This document shows positions 41,825 to 51,897 of a DNA stretch of 64,000 nt, in pieces. This DNA is from Halomonas sp. (GTDB lineage Bacteria; Pseudomonadota; Gammaproteobacteria; Pseudomonadales; Halomonadaceae). A program made the translations under genes and the position numbers. Where the stretch lies: positions 1 to 64,000 of the forward strand of contig NZ_DRFS01000004.1 in NCBI RefSeq assembly GCF_011050415.1, given 5' to 3'. The notes beneath the pieces are model-generated. The model saw nothing but the letters and a program-made list of their open reading frames with translations, had not been told where the DNA came from and did not search any database. The first letter of the stretch is position 1. Each line of letters starts with the position of its first letter.

Positions 41825-43417
41825 TCATGTTAAGTCTGGTGTCGCGGATAACACGTAAGTCGCATGCACAGGTAAATGTAGTCGCGCGATACAGCCTCCC
41901 TTCTCCGCTCCTTCAATATGCAGTTGCCCACCGTGTAAGCGTGTTAATAGCATAGCGATGGCAAGCCCTACGCCTTGGCCATCGGGACGATGATGACGTG
42001 CATTGGGGCTACGATAACCTCGCTCAAAAATACGCTGCTCATCGCTGTTAGCCAGACCAATTCCCTGGTCATGAATACACAATTCCCATAGACGCTTACC
42101 CTGTTTCTCTGCCTGATTAGCGGCAATAAAGACATGGCCATCTGGATAAGAGTACTGAACAGCGTTATCTAGCAATATCCCAAATATCTGTTGTAGCCGT
42201 TGGGCATCGCCTAATACGGTGGTCGCTTCAAGATTTCCAGTATGCAACGAAATATTGCGCAGCCTTCCTAAGGTCGATGCCTGCCCAATAGCATCCTGTA
42301 GGCACTCCACCGGATCGAGTGGCTGACGCTGAACCTGCCATTCGACAATATTGCTACGCGCCATCGTCAACAAGTCACTGATTACATCAGCCAGATGCGC
42401 TGCGTCGCTGGCAATACGGCGCAGTGCCTGGCGATATTCCTCTTCGCTGCGTGGCTTTCCACGCAGGGTAATCTCGGCTTCGCCACGAATTGACGTGGTG
42501 GGCGTGCGCAGTTCATGACTGATATCTTCTAACAGTTGTTGGCGTTGCTGCCCAAGCTGGCGAAGTCTAGTCAACGCATCCTCTAACTCACGGGTGCGCA
42601 CCTCGACTAGATCTTCAAGACGTTGTTGGCGGTCCTGCTCGGTCTGGCGATGTTGATGCAACTCAATTGCCATCAGGTTCATGCGTGCCGCCACCCTGCC
42701 AAACTCGTCACGCATACCTTCATCCAGACGATGATGAAGGTCACCAAGCTGAAACGCTCTAGCCCCCATTACCAAGTCATGGATCGGCCGCCGTAAAGCG
42801 CGAGCAAAGTACCAGAACATCCCCACAACGGTAAGTGTGAGCGTCACACTGGCTAAGATAGCGAAGGTAATGAGCTGCTGGAGTGAACGATCTGCATCGC
42901 TGCGCTGATTTGTTAGCAGCGTACGCTCGCGTGCTAAAGCATCAGCCAATATCACCTGTAGGCTCTGACCATCAATTAAATCGAATTGCTCTGCGTCAGG
43001 CGAAATAGACATAGCCAACACCGCAGCTTCTAATGCCTGAAACAGCTTATTGAAAATCGCTAACGCGGCACGACGCTCAGCAATGAGGTTGCCAGATGGT
43101 TCATTTTCAGGGGTTGACTGCGCGGCTAACCGATCACTGTTTACTTGTAGCCGCTGCAAATGAGACTGCATTTCTTGCAGTAAAAAATCACGCTGCTCTA
43201 GATCAGGTTGGGAGACATTCTGGGATTGCGCAAGCCACGCCCGAAGGCGATTTTTGCTATCTGAAAACGCCAAAAAGCCTGCGTGAAGGTCGCTGGATAG
43301 CCTCCCTAACTCGACTTTTTGTCGGGCACCATCAATTGCCCATATAGCAACGCCGCCTTGAAAAAGCGCAAGTAACGTAAGCACAACCAGCGCGAACCCA
43401 AGGCGTCGTTGGAACAT
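41825..43417 (-). CDS. Sensor histidine kinase
   Basis: A membrane kinase of 530 residues. Transmembrane segments lie near residues 7-28 and 188-208 and flank a helical periplasmic domain. HAMP follows, then a coiled coil, the H-box ISHELRTPTTSIRGEAE, N-box DNAVQYS, G1 HDQGIGL and G2 GQGVGLAIA. Its ATG lies only ten bases after the trpC stop codon with no clear ribosome binding site of its own, so it is probably read from the trpGDC transcript and coupled to trpC translation. Its partner is the next gene. Confidence 0.9.
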   Translation of the reverse strand: MFQRRLGFALVVLTLLALFQGGVAIWAIDGARQKVELGRLSSDLHAGFLAFSDSKNRLRAWLAQSQNVSQPDLEQRDFLLQEMQSHLQRLQVNSDRLAAQSTPENEPSGNLIAERRAALAIFNKLFQALEAAVLAMSISPDAEQFDLIDGQSLQVILADALARERTLLTNQRSDADRSLQQLITFAILASVTLTLTVVGMFWYFARALRRPIHDLVMGARAFQLGDLHHRLDEGMRDEFGRVAARMNLMAIELHQHRQTEQDRQQRLEDLVEVRTRELEDALTRLRQLGQQRQQLLEDISHELRTPTTSIRGEAEITLRGKPRSEEEYRQALRRIASDAAHLADVISDLLTMARSNIVEWQVQRQPLDPVECLQDAIGQASTLGRLRNISLHTGNLEATTVLGDAQRLQQIFGILLDNAVQYSYPDGHVFIAANQAEKQGKRLWELCIHDQGIGLANSDEQRIFERGYRSPNARHHRPDGQGVGLAIAMLLTRLHGGQLHIEGAEKGGCIARLHLPVHATYVLSATPDLT

Positions 43418-43426
43418 CAGCAATGA

Positions 43427-44230
43427 TTACCAAAAAAGCTTCTTCAGCGCTTGGCCAGGGTCATTTTCACGCATAAAGGCTTCGCCGACGAGGAAGCCGT
43501 TGACACGATGCTCACGCATTAGCGCAACGTCATCGCGGGTATGAATCCCGGATTCAGTAATGACCGTGATGCCTTCAGGTATGCGCGGCAGTAGATCAAG
43601 CGTCGTATTGAGGCTGGTTTCAAAGGTATGCAGATTGCGGTTATTAATGCCGACCAGCTTCAGGTCCAATGCCAGTGCGCGCGCTAGCTCATCAGCATCG
43701 TGGACTTCAACCAACACATCCATGCCTAGTTGAATAGCCTGCTGATTTAGGTCACGCAGTTGAGCGTCGTCAAGGGCGGCAACAATCAACAAAATACAGT
43801 CAGCGCCTATCGCGCGTGCTTCACAGACCTGGTAGCTGTGGGTGATAAAGTCTTTGCGAATCACTGGCAGCGAACATACGTCACGGGCAGCTATCAGATA
43901 GTCTTCATGGCCTTGAAAAAAATCAGCGTCGGTAAGTACCGAAAGACAGGCAGCACCGCCCTGGGCATAGCTCTTAGCGATATCCGAGGGGTGAAACTCT
44001 TCACGAATTACACCTTTTGAGGGTGAGGCTTTCTTGATCTCGGCGATCACCGCCGGATCACCCGCCGCAATACGCGCGTTCAGGGCGTCAATAAAGCCAC
44101 GGGGAGCGCTCTGCTTTTCGCCTAAAGCAATTAGATCCGCTTCCGAAACGGCCTGACGGCGCTCTGCCACTTCCTGGTCTTTACGAGCCAGAATGCGCGT
44201 TAAAATAGTCGGCGTTGCCTGTTGAATCAT
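43427..44230 (-). CDS. trpC: Indole-3-glycerol phosphate synthase
   Basis: A 267-residue monofunctional TrpC (no TrpF domain). It has [66 protein letters not shown] and [10 protein letters not shown], which form the (beta/alpha)8 active site. It is preceded by trpD (about 23 bp) and followed immediately by a histidine kinase gene. Confidence 0.96.
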   Translation of the reverse strand: MIQQATPTILTRILARKDQEVAERRQAVSEADLIALGEKQSAPRGFIDALNARIAAGDPAVIAEIKKASPSKGVIREEFHPSDIAKSYAQGGAACLSVLTDADFFQGHEDYLIAARDVCSLPVIRKDFITHSYQVCEARAIGADCILLIVAALDDAQLRDLNQQAIQLGMDVLVEVHDADELARALALDLKLVGINNRNLHTFETSLNTTLDLLPRIPEGITVITESGIHTRDDVALMREHRVNGFLVGEAFMRENDPGQALKKLFW

Positions 44231-44253
44231 GGTGGTCTCGACTTATTTAAAAA

Positions 44254-45273
44254 CTAATGTTTAAAAACGCTGGTAAAGTGCGAAAGCTCTTTGAGCTTCT
44301 CAAGAGGCAGTTTGGAGGCTTGCGCATCCTGGGCCACCATCACACCCTCTTTTAAGGTATCCGCGACGCCTGAACAGTAGAGTGCAGCCCCCGCATTAAG
44401 CGCGACCATATCGGCAGCAGCGCCTTCACCGGAAAGGGCAGCCTTGACCAAACGCAGGCTGTCTTCTGCACTATTAGCTTTAAGCGTTGCCAAGCGTTGG
44501 CGCTCAATGCCGAGTTCTTCAGGCGTAATGGTGTACTGGGTAATCTCACCCTCTTTTAACTCGGCCACTAAAGTGGGACCTGCTAGGGAGATCTCATCCA
44601 GACCATCATCAGAGTGCACCACCATAACATGGCGGCTACCGAGGGTTTTGAGCACTTCAGCCATTAGCGGCACTAATTCAGCAGCGTAAACACCCAGCAC
44701 TTGGTTGGGAGCACCAGCAGGGTTGGTTAGCGGCCCTAAAATATTAAATAGCGTGCGCACGCCCATTTCGCGGCGCGGGCCAATGGCATAGCGCATCGCT
44801 GGGTGATGATTTGGTGCAAACATAAAGCCTACGCCCACCTGTTCAATACAGCGCGCTACCTGCTCAGGTTTAAGATCAAGGTAGATACCCGCCACATCAA
44901 ACAGATCAGCACTACCCGATGAGGACGACACGCTCCGGTTACCATGTTTGGCAACATGCGCGCCAGCGGCAGCGGCAACAAAACTGGCCGCGGTGGAAAC
45001 GTTAAACAGATTGGCTCCATCGCCACCGGTACCAACGATATCCACTACGTTTTCTGCCTTCAATTCGACCCGCTTCATCAACTCGCGCATTACCTGCGCA
45101 GCGGCGCTGATTTCAATGGCACTTTCACCTTTCATGGCCAGGCCTACCAATAGACCGCCAATTTGCGCGTCAGATGCATCACCAGTCATGATTTGGCGCA
45201 TCAAGGCGTGCATCGCATCAAAAGAGAGGTCTTCGCGGCGCATCACCGCATTAATCGCGTCTCGCATTTGCAT
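44254..45273 (-). CDS. trpD: Anthranilate phosphoribosyltransferase
   Basis: A 339-residue transferase joining PRPP and anthranilate. The family motifs are present: DIVGTGGDGANLFNVSTAASFVAA, KHGNRSVSSSSGSAD, FAPNHHPAMR, RTLFNILGPLTNPA and VVHSDDGLDEIS. Part of trpGDC. Confidence 0.97.
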   Translation of the reverse strand: MQMRDAINAVMRREDLSFDAMHALMRQIMTGDASDAQIGGLLVGLAMKGESAIEISAAAQVMRELMKRVELKAENVVDIVGTGGDGANLFNVSTAASFVAAAAGAHVAKHGNRSVSSSSGSADLFDVAGIYLDLKPEQVARCIEQVGVGFMFAPNHHPAMRYAIGPRREMGVRTLFNILGPLTNPAGAPNQVLGVYAAELVPLMAEVLKTLGSRHVMVVHSDDGLDEISLAGPTLVAELKEGEITQYTITPEELGIERQRLATLKANSAEDSLRLVKAALSGEGAAADMVALNAGAALYCSGVADTLKEGVMVAQDAQASKLPLEKLKELSHFTSVFKH

Positions 45274-45306
45274 GAGCAGAGGAGCTCCTAAAGCGTGTGA
45301 AACCGG

Positions 45307-45900
45307 CTATCCGCCGCGTTTTAAAAAGTTAGCCAGCAGCTCATGGCCTTGGCGGGTAAGAATCGACTCAGGGTGAAACTGCACCCCTTCAATGTCCAGT
45401 TCCCTGTGTCTGAGCCCCATGACTAAACCGGGCGTGACGTCATCGTCGCCGGTCCAGGCGGTAATTTCCAAGCAATCAGGTAGCGACTCTTTATCGACCA
45501 CTAGCGAGTGATAGCGAGTCACCTCGACAGGATTATCCAGCCCTTCAAACACGCCTTGGTTATCGTGTAGCACGGCGGAGGTTTTGCCATGCATCACTTG
45601 CGGGGCACGCACTACTTTGCCGCCATAAACCTGACCAATCGCCTGATGCCCTAGGCAAACGCCCAAAATAGGCAGCTTGCCAGCAAAGTGTTCGATGGCA
45701 GCCATGGAAATACCCGCCTCGTTAGGCGTACAGGGCCCCGGTGATACAACTAAGTGTGTTGGTGCCAGCGCTTCAATCTGCTCAAGGGTAATCTCATCAT
45801 TACGGTGAGTGATCACTTCGGCGCCCAGCTCACCCAGATACTGCACGATATTGAAGGTAAAGCTGTCGTAATTGTCGAGCATTAAGACTTTCTGAGCCAT
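45307..45900 (-). CDS. trpG: Anthranilate synthase component II (glutamine amidotransferase)
   Basis: A 197-residue class I glutamine amidotransferase supplying ammonia to TrpE and probably also to PabB. The catalytic triad is in [12 protein letters not shown] (Cys) and GVQFHPESI (His, Glu); the N-terminus is [13 protein letters not shown]. The ATG at 45900 is chosen over one 11 codons upstream because family homology starts there and AGGGG lies close by. trpE is separated from it by the metal-binding-protein gene on the other strand. Confidence 0.96.
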   Translation of the reverse strand: MAQKVLMLDNYDSFTFNIVQYLGELGAEVITHRNDEITLEQIEALAPTHLVVSPGPCTPNEAGISMAAIEHFAGKLPILGVCLGHQAIGQVYGGKVVRAPQVMHGKTSAVLHDNQGVFEGLDNPVEVTRYHSLVVDKESLPDCLEITAWTGDDDVTPGLVMGLRHRELDIEGVQFHPESILTRQGHELLANFLKRGG

Positions 45901-46172
45901 AACCCCTTGAAACTCCTGTAATCGGCCGTGCAATGGCTCATGCGTTACCCATCCGGTAATGTAATGCCATCTACGTTAATGCTTCGATGATACCGCAACC
46001 AAGCGCCCTCTTGCAGGGGTTAAGTGTCTCCTCGGCTCAACCGACAGGTCGCCTACTTAAACGCTGGGGTAATGCGTGCAATACCATCAACGCGACTGAG
46101 GATAAATCACGGCCTTGTGGATGACCACGCCGGCGCCGTAAAGAAGAAGCACTTCTGCCAGTCACAGCGCAA

Positions 46173-46207
46173 ACTATGCTTAAGGAGGTGATATGACTCA
46201 GCATAGT
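46173..46207 (+). promoter_or_regulatory. Leader hairpin presenting a ribosome binding site and start codon
   Basis: ACTATGCT (46173-46180) and AGCATAGT (46200-46207) form a perfect 8-bp inverted repeat. The 19-base loop contains AAGGAGGTG and the ATG of a 14-codon ORF. The element lies in the leader of the metal-binding-protein gene. It may control leader translation. Confidence 0.5.
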
Positions 46208-46237
46208 GGCAGTGATGCTCGCGGTGAACCATCCTAA
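46193..46237 (+). CDS. Possible 14-residue leader peptide
   Basis: MTQHSGSDARGEPS, preceded by AAGGAGG at a short spacing of four bases, the strongest ribosome binding site in this part of the window. It ends 125 bp before the binding-protein ATG. It has no hydrophobic stretch and no run of one amino acid, so simple attenuation by a rare aminoacyl-tRNA is not suggested. It may be an upstream ORF that tunes the downstream gene. Confidence 0.4.
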   Translation: MTQHSGSDARGEPS

Positions 46238-46241
46238 GCAT

Positions 46242-46370
46242 ATGAGCCCTAATCAATGGATTCGTATTGCAACTGGCAACCAGCCAGCGCAATCACTATC
46301 ATTTGCCGTCTTTCTTGAGGGCTGTCATGTTCGATGGCTTTCTCTACAGTTTGGAGCGCGGGATGTATAA
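46242..46370 (+). CDS. Possible 42-residue ORF overlapping the binding-protein start
   Basis: It begins with ATG four bases after the 14-codon ORF stops and ends in a TAA that overlaps the first codons of the metal-binding-protein gene. There is no separate Shine-Dalgarno sequence and the product is not recognised. It could relay ribosomes from the leader ORF to the main gene; equally it could be chance. Confidence 0.25.
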   Translation: MSPNQWIRIATGNQPAQSLSFAVFLEGCHVRWLSLQFGARDV

Positions 46371-47283
46371 GCGGTTTACCTGGCTGAGTACGCTCTTATT
46401 CGTTGCACTGTTAAGTGCGGCTCCTGCTTACGCGACTACTTCACTCCGAGTTTTGGCGTCATTCTCAGTTCTGGAAGATTTGGTCAAGCGGGTGGCCGGT
46501 GATAACGTCAATGTTAAGGTCATTGTCCCTGCTGGAGAGGATGTGCATCGTTGGGAGCTCACTCCACCCAACGTGCTCGCGCTTGAAGAGACTAATATCG
46601 TATTTTATAACGGCTTTGGCTTAGAGCCTTGGATACACCATGTTCAAGCAATGGCCGATGACCAACTCACTTTAGTGGAAGTGGCAAAAAAAGCCGATTT
46701 CACCCCGCTAGCGATCTCGACAGGGCTTTATGAAGGAGAGCCTGACCCCCATATGTGGATGGACCCGAGAGGGGCTATGGCCTATATCGATGTCATTGCT
46801 GACACCTTAGCAGAGCACCTTCCCGAGCAAGCAGATGCCTTCTACGCCCGCGCAGAAGAAGCGCATAAAGCGCTAACTGACCTCAATCAAGTCTTGAAAG
46901 AGCGGCTCGACGGCATCCCTCACACCAATCGCACGCTTATCACCAGCGAAGCCGGTTTTGGTTATTTTGCCCGTGCCTATGCGTTTGAGGCCCAGGGAGT
47001 ATGGGGAGTAAATCATGAGACCCAAGGCAGCGCTCAGGCGATGGCTAAGATGAGTGAGTACCTTGGTGAGAAACGCCCACGCCCATCCGCGCTTTTTTAT
47101 GAAAGCACCACCGCTAATATTCATATGGATGCCTTATCGAGGGAGACGGGCATCGCACTCGCTGGGCCGCTGTATGTAGACTCATTAAGCCGTTCAGATG
47201 GCCCAGCCGTCAACTACCCAGCCATGATGCGTCATAATGCGGATGTTATGCACGCGGCCCTTGGAGGTGCCAGGGCCGAGTAA
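46363..47283 (+). CDS. Metal ABC transporter substrate-binding protein (ZnuA/PsaA family), orphan
   Basis: A periplasmic cluster A-I binding protein of 306 residues with a signal peptide (KRFTWLSTLLFVALLSAAPAYA). Metal ligands by family comparison: His in GEDVHRWELTP, His in PHMWMDP, Glu in TSEAGFGYFARAY and Asp in PLYVDSLS. The Glu fits the Mn/Fe-type (PsaA/SitA-like) site better than the three-His ZnuA site, and no His-rich loop is present. I choose the ATG at 46363 after TTGGAG; the frame runs 32 codons further upstream. No permease or ATPase gene is nearby. It sits on the opposite strand between trpE and trpG. Confidence 0.88.
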   Translation: MYKRFTWLSTLLFVALLSAAPAYATTSLRVLASFSVLEDLVKRVAGDNVNVKVIVPAGEDVHRWELTPPNVLALEETNIVFYNGFGLEPWIHHVQAMADDQLTLVEVAKKADFTPLAISTGLYEGEPDPHMWMDPRGAMAYIDVIADTLAEHLPEQADAFYARAEEAHKALTDLNQVLKERLDGIPHTNRTLITSEAGFGYFARAYAFEAQGVWGVNHETQGSAQAMAKMSEYLGEKRPRPSALFYESTTANIHMDALSRETGIALAGPLYVDSLSRSDGPAVNYPAMMRHNADVMHAALGGARAE

Positions 47284-47300
47284 TCGGCCCTGGTGTTTTT
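47270..47300 (+). terminator. Strong terminator at the end of the metal-binding-protein gene
   Basis: A perfect 10-bp stem (47270-47279 with 47284-47293) carries the gene's stop codon in its four-base loop, followed by TGTTTTT. It shields the convergent trpE from this transcript. Confidence 0.9.
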
Positions 47301-47311
47301 AGGGTTTAAAG

Positions 47312-48802
47312 CTAGAGATTATCTAATCCGCGTTCGGCCATTGCCACTGCGCGGAAGATAGCCCGCCCCTTATTGAGGGTTTCTTGCCACTCCATTTCAG
47401 GCACTGAATCAGCCACAATCCCTGCCCCAGCCTGTACATGCAGTTGACCGTCTTTAATGACGGCAGTGCGGATTGCAATCGCGGTGTCCATATTGCCGTG
47501 CCAAGAGAGATAGCCCACTGCCCCAGAGTAGATGCCGCGTTTAACGGGCTCCACTTCATCGATAATCTCAAGCGCACGAATTTTGGGCGCACCAGAAACA
47601 GTTCCCGCTGGGAAGGTAGCACGCAGTGCATCCATCGCCGTTAAACCAGGCTTCAACTTACCCGTTACGTTAGAAACGATATGCATCACGTGTGAGTAGC
47701 GCTCAACCACCATCTGGTCGGTTACCTCAACGCTGCCCGTTTGGCAGATCCTGCCGACGTCATTGCGCCCGAGGTCTATCAGCATCAGGTGCTCGGCAAG
47801 CTCTTTAGGGTCCGCCAGCAGTTCTGCCTCTAAAGCATCGTCTTCCTCTTCGGTTTTACCGCGCTTGCGAGTACCGGCAATAGGTCGCACGGTTACCTCA
47901 CCCTCTTCCATACGCGTGAGAATCTCCGGTGAGGAGCCCACCACGTGGTGGTCGTCCAAGTTAAAGAAGAACATATAGGGCGATGGATTAAGGCTGCGTA
48001 GCGCGCGATAAAGATCTAGTGGTGACGCCTGATAGGGAATCGACATGCGCTGGGAGGGTACGCACTGCATGATATCCCCTGCCAACACATACTCTTTGAT
48101 TTTATCAACCGCTGCTTTAAAGCCCTGCTCGGTAAAGCCTGAATTGAAATCGCTCTCTTTCACCGGCTGTCGACCACTGCCCGCATTATTGGGGCTGATG
48201 TGCGCTTCTCGCAGGCGGGTTTCAAGGTGTTTGAGGTGAGCCTGGCCACGTTCAAGCGCATCTGATTCGGCAGGATCGACATGGGTCCAGATGGTTAGCC
48301 GCCCGGAAAGATTGTCGAACACCACAAAATCATTGCACACCATCAATAAGATATCGGGCACATTGAGCGGGTCAGGCTTATCGGCGCCTGCGCGCAGGCG
48401 CGGTTCGATATAACGAATGGTGTCGTAGCCAAAGTAACCTACTAAGCCCCCGTCGAAGCGCGGCTGATCATCCAGCTTGGGCACCTTAAAGCGGCTCTGG
48501 AATTTTTCAATCCACGCTAGCGGGTCTACAACTTCGGCAACCCCGACGGCCTCGCCATCTTTAATATGGCGCACCGTAAAGCCGCGAACCTCAATACGCT
48601 CATGACTGGGCAGGCCAATCATTGAGTAGCGCCCCCACTTTTCGCCCCCCTGCACGGACTCAAATAAAAACGTCCAGGGTGTATTCGCCAGCTTTAAATA
48701 GGTGGATAGCGGCGTATCTAAATCGGCGAGCACATCACGGGAAACAGGAATTCGGTTGTAGCCTGCCTGGCTAAGCTCGTGAAAACGTTCCGGGGTCATC
48801 AT
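47312..48802 (-). CDS. trpE: Anthranilate synthase component I
   Basis: 496 residues. The chorismate-binding domain has [62 protein letters not shown] and [11 protein letters not shown]. The N-terminal FLFESVQGG keeps the Ser of the tryptophan feedback site, so product inhibition is likely. Its ATG overlaps the gph stop (TAATG), indicating coupled translation. trpG lies 2.5 kb away beyond the orphan binding-protein gene. Confidence 0.96.
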   Translation of the reverse strand: MMTPERFHELSQAGYNRIPVSRDVLADLDTPLSTYLKLANTPWTFLFESVQGGEKWGRYSMIGLPSHERIEVRGFTVRHIKDGEAVGVAEVVDPLAWIEKFQSRFKVPKLDDQPRFDGGLVGYFGYDTIRYIEPRLRAGADKPDPLNVPDILLMVCNDFVVFDNLSGRLTIWTHVDPAESDALERGQAHLKHLETRLREAHISPNNAGSGRQPVKESDFNSGFTEQGFKAAVDKIKEYVLAGDIMQCVPSQRMSIPYQASPLDLYRALRSLNPSPYMFFFNLDDHHVVGSSPEILTRMEEGEVTVRPIAGTRKRGKTEEEDDALEAELLADPKELAEHLMLIDLGRNDVGRICQTGSVEVTDQMVVERYSHVMHIVSNVTGKLKPGLTAMDALRATFPAGTVSGAPKIRALEIIDEVEPVKRGIYSGAVGYLSWHGNMDTAIAIRTAVIKDGQLHVQAGAGIVADSVPEMEWQETLNKGRAIFRAVAMAERGLDNL

Positions 48803-49509
48803 TACGCGGTCCTTGTCGCATGGGGTGCGGGCATCAGTAATTCTGTTAACGATGTGATCACTAAGTCAGGCTGACTCTGTTCAATCGGCTCGCCGTGGTT
48901 ATAGCCGTAGGGCAAAGCAAGGGTGGCAAAACCGGCGGCTTTGCCTGCTGCCATATCGTGACGAGAATCGCCCACCATAATGCATTCAGCAGGCGGTATT
49001 TGGCACATGTTAGCCGCGTGGAGTAGCGGTAAAGGATCAGGCTTCTTTTTCGCCAGTGAATCTCCGCCGATCCAAAGGGTAAAAAACGTCAACAAGTTGA
49101 AGTGTTCCAACAGTGGTTCAATAAAACGCTCAGGCTTGTTGGTAATTAACACCAATGTCAGCCCCTCTTGATGCAGCACCTGCAGTGCTTCCTTAACACC
49201 AGGGTAAAGCGTCGTAAGGGTGTTGGGCGCTGCACCGTAGTGCGCCATAAAAGCGTTAAAGGCACGGGTTTGAAGCGCAGGCTCCGGCGCGGTTTGCAAG
49301 GCCCAGGTTAATGCTCTTTCAACTAATACAGGCGCACCATTGCCAACCCAATCGCGCACTTCCACTTCATTGGGCACGCGTAAATCAAGCTCACTAAGTG
49401 TGCGCGCCATGGCAGCGGCAAGATCGGGCACTGAATCAATCAGCGTGCCATCCAGGTCAAACGCCATCAGCCGCTTGTCTTGTAATATTGGATGAAGATT
49501 TGAGTGCAC
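48802..49509 (-). CDS. gph: Phosphoglycolate phosphatase
   Basis: A HAD-superfamily phosphatase of about 235 residues. It has motif [17 protein letters not shown], motif [13 protein letters not shown], the Lys in [11 protein letters not shown] and motif [23 protein letters not shown] at 49509 with GAGGA upstream is my preferred start; an ATG at 49590 would add 27 residues without homology. The rpe-gph-trpE order is common in gammaproteobacteria; here ndh is inserted between rpe and gph on the other strand. Confidence 0.92.
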   Translation of the reverse strand: MHSNLHPILQDKRLMAFDLDGTLIDSVPDLAAAMARTLSELDLRVPNEVEVRDWVGNGAPVLVERALTWALQTAPEPALQTRAFNAFMAHYGAAPNTLTTLYPGVKEALQVLHQEGLTLVLITNKPERFIEPLLEHFNLLTFFTLWIGGDSLAKKKPDPLPLLHAANMCQIPPAECIMVGDSRHDMAAGKAAGFATLALPYGYNHGEPIEQSQPDLVITSLTELLMPAPHATRTA

Positions 49510-49684
49510 CTTACTGTCCTCTGGTTTTATCGACGGCTGAAAACCTTTACGGACACTGCTGTGCCGTTCGCTTTTACGGTAGTTCTTCAAGCTCAGCCGC
49601 TATCTTACCTGTTCAAGGCCGCCTTTCGCATTAGTCAGGAGCCTTAGAAGCTTCTATGCTGGAGCTAATTTAGCCGAGGAGTAA

Positions 49685-50986
49685 ATGATGGCCATACCCA
49701 GAATCGTGATTGTTGGCGGTGGCGCAGGCGGATTGGCCCTTGCGACGCGTTTAGGGCACACGCTAGGCAAGCGCAAACGCGCTGAGATTGTGCTGCTGGA
49801 TCGTAATACCACCCATGTATGGAAACCGCTGCTCCACGAACTGGCCACCGGGGTGCTGAACTCCAGCATGGATGAAGTGGATTATCGCGGACACTCTTCC
49901 GCCCACTTCTATCGCTACCAGCGTGGATCGCTTACCGGTGTGGAGCGCGAGCAGCAGGTGCTGCACTTGGCGCCGGTTCAGGATGAAGATGGCGAAGAGG
50001 TATTACCTGCCCGCGAACTGACTTATGACTATCTAGTGATCGCATTGGGCAGTGTCTCAAATGATTTCGGCACACCGGGAGTTGCTGAACACTGCCACTT
50101 TATTGATTCACCTCAACAGGCCAAAGCGTTTCAGCGGGATATGATCAATACGTTTCTACGCTATACAGACCCGACGCTGCGCCAGCATACCCTGCTGACC
50201 ATAGGCATCGTGGGCGGTGGTGCAACGGGAGTTGAACTTGCTGCTGAACTGTTCGATGCCTCGCGAATGCTTAATGCCTACGGCGTCACCTCGTTAGATC
50301 ACCAACAAATCAGCGTGCATTTACTGGAAGCAGCACCGCGCATACTGCCAGGGCTTTCCGAACGGGTCAGTCAGACGGTTCAAACAGAGTTGGAAAGCAT
50401 GGGCGTGACGATCCACATCGGCACCGCTATTAAGGAAGCTCAAGCGCACCAGCTAGTCACCGGCGATGGCGAGATTATTGAAACCGATATCAACGTGTGG
50501 GCCGCGGGCATTAAAGCACCACCCTTTCTAGCAGACCTTGGCCTGACGACTAATAAGAAAAATCAGATTGAGGTGAAGCGCACCCTGCAAAGCGTGGATG
50601 ACGACAGAATTTTTGCCTTGGGCGACTGCGCCAGTTGCCCAATGGGGGAAGACAGTAGCGTGCCACCTCGCGCTCAGGCGGCCCATCAGCAGGCTAAGCT
50701 GCTAGCGAGAAACCTGATAAATCAATTAGAGGGGAAGCCACTAAAGGACTTCCGCTACCGGGATCACGGCTCGCTGGTATCGCTGGCCCGCTATGACGCG
50801 GTAGGCAATCTAATGCGTAGCAGCGCCTCCAAAGGACTATTTTTAGAGGGCTGGCTGGCTCGCCAAGCCTATGCATCGCTCTACCGTATGCACCAGCTCT
50901 CTATTCATGGCGCGCCAAAAACTGGGCTCGCTTGGCTAGTCGACAAGCTAAACAAGTATTTAAAACCGCGCATGAAACTCCACTAA
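49685..50986 (+). CDS. ndh: Type II NADH dehydrogenase
   Basis: A 433-residue single-subunit, non-proton-pumping NADH:quinone oxidoreductase. The FAD Rossmann motif IVIVGGGAGGLALATRLG is at the N-terminus, with a second nucleotide motif GIVGGGATGVELAAEL near residue 175, FALGDCASCP, and an amphipathic C-terminal membrane anchor (GWLARQAYASLYRMHQL). GAGGAG precedes the start, and the second codon is also ATG. Divergent from gph, convergent with rpe. Confidence 0.93.
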   Translation: MMAIPRIVIVGGGAGGLALATRLGHTLGKRKRAEIVLLDRNTTHVWKPLLHELATGVLNSSMDEVDYRGHSSAHFYRYQRGSLTGVEREQQVLHLAPVQDEDGEEVLPARELTYDYLVIALGSVSNDFGTPGVAEHCHFIDSPQQAKAFQRDMINTFLRYTDPTLRQHTLLTIGIVGGGATGVELAAELFDASRMLNAYGVTSLDHQQISVHLLEAAPRILPGLSERVSQTVQTELESMGVTIHIGTAIKEAQAHQLVTGDGEIIETDINVWAAGIKAPPFLADLGLTTNKKNQIEVKRTLQSVDDDRIFALGDCASCPMGEDSSVPPRAQAAHQQAKLLARNLINQLEGKPLKDFRYRDHGSLVSLARYDAVGNLMRSSASKGLFLEGWLARQAYASLYRMHQLSIHGAPKTGLAWLVDKLNKYLKPRMKLH

Positions 50987-50996
50987 CGAAGCATAC

Positions 50997-51692
50997 TTAT
51001 TGCTTAGCCAGCGCCGCACGCATCTGTTTGATCACGGTATCATAGCCGTGCGGATCGCTGGCTTGATGGGCGTTAAAAATGGCGGACCCCGCAACGAAAG
51101 TATCTGCACCGGCAGCAGCAATTTCGGCAATATTATCGACTTTAACGCCGCCATCAATTTCTAAGCGAATATCCAACCCTGAGGAATCAATGCGTGCCCG
51201 CGCCTCGCGCAGCTTGTTGAGGGTGCCTGGGATAAAAGACTGCCCCCCAAACCCTGGGTTAACACTCATCAGCAGCACCATATCGACTTTATCCATCACA
51301 TAGTCGAGATATGAAAGCGGCGTAGCCGGATTAAACACCAAGCCTGCTTTACAGCCGCCATCGCGGATTAATTGCAGTGAGCGGTCGACATGTTCAGAGG
51401 CTTCCGGGTGGAAGGTAATGTAGCTGGCGCCTGCTTCAATAAAGTCACTGATCATACGATCGACTGGCTTGACCATTAAATGCACGTCGATCGGCGCCGT
51501 CACGCCGTGGTTGCGCAGCGCTTTACACACCATGGGGCCAATGGTGAGGTTCGGCACGTAGTGATTATCCATCACATCGAAGTGCACAACGTCCGCGCCA
51601 GCGGCCAGCACGTTATCCACCTCTTCACCCAAGCGGGCAAAATCGGCCGACAAAATAGAAGGGGCAATGAGAAAGTCATGCGCAGCGGTCAT
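50997..51692 (-). CDS. rpe: Ribulose-phosphate 3-epimerase
   Basis: A pentose-phosphate enzyme of 231 residues. Characteristic motifs: [67 protein letters not shown] and FVAGSAIF. The ATG at 51692 has AGGA upstream and matches the family start; an ATG five codons earlier is less likely. Confidence 0.96.
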   Translation of the reverse strand: MTAAHDFLIAPSILSADFARLGEEVDNVLAAGADVVHFDVMDNHYVPNLTIGPMVCKALRNHGVTAPIDVHLMVKPVDRMISDFIEAGASYITFHPEASEHVDRSLQLIRDGGCKAGLVFNPATPLSYLDYVMDKVDMVLLMSVNPGFGGQSFIPGTLNKLREARARIDSSGLDIRLEIDGGVKVDNIAEIAAAGADTFVAGSAIFNAHQASDPHGYDTVIKQMRAALAKQ

Positions 51693-51876
51693 ATTCGATT
51701 CCTGCATAGTCGCCAGTGAAGTGATGCGAACGCCCTTTTTCTGCCAGCAATAGCCAGCAATTAACAGCAGGGGGTTCTAATAAGGCGGCCTATCTTACCA
51801 GAGCCTGCGCATTGTCCTAGCACCTACGGCGCATCCACAGCCACTCTCCTGGTAAAGGTTGAGCCTTAAGCACACT

Positions 51877-51897
51877 TATATTCTTAAAAAGAATATA
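51877..51897. promoter_or_regulatory. Candidate CysB/promoter region of the sulfate operon
   Basis: TATATTCTT and AAGAATATA form a perfect 9-bp inverted repeat around AAA, in an AT-rich island about 85 bp before the sbp start. TATAAA (51894-51899) can serve as a -10 with no good -35, as expected for an activator-dependent promoter. CysB is the natural candidate. Confidence 0.5.

Noticed and set aside
45901..46192. Tryptophan attenuator in front of trpG
   Set aside because: No leader peptide with consecutive Trp codons and no terminator/antiterminator pair was found on the minus strand.
51741..51775. Repeated GCCAGCAAT upstream of rpe as a binding site
   Set aside because: Only two short adjacent copies with no symmetry or known regulator; could be chance.
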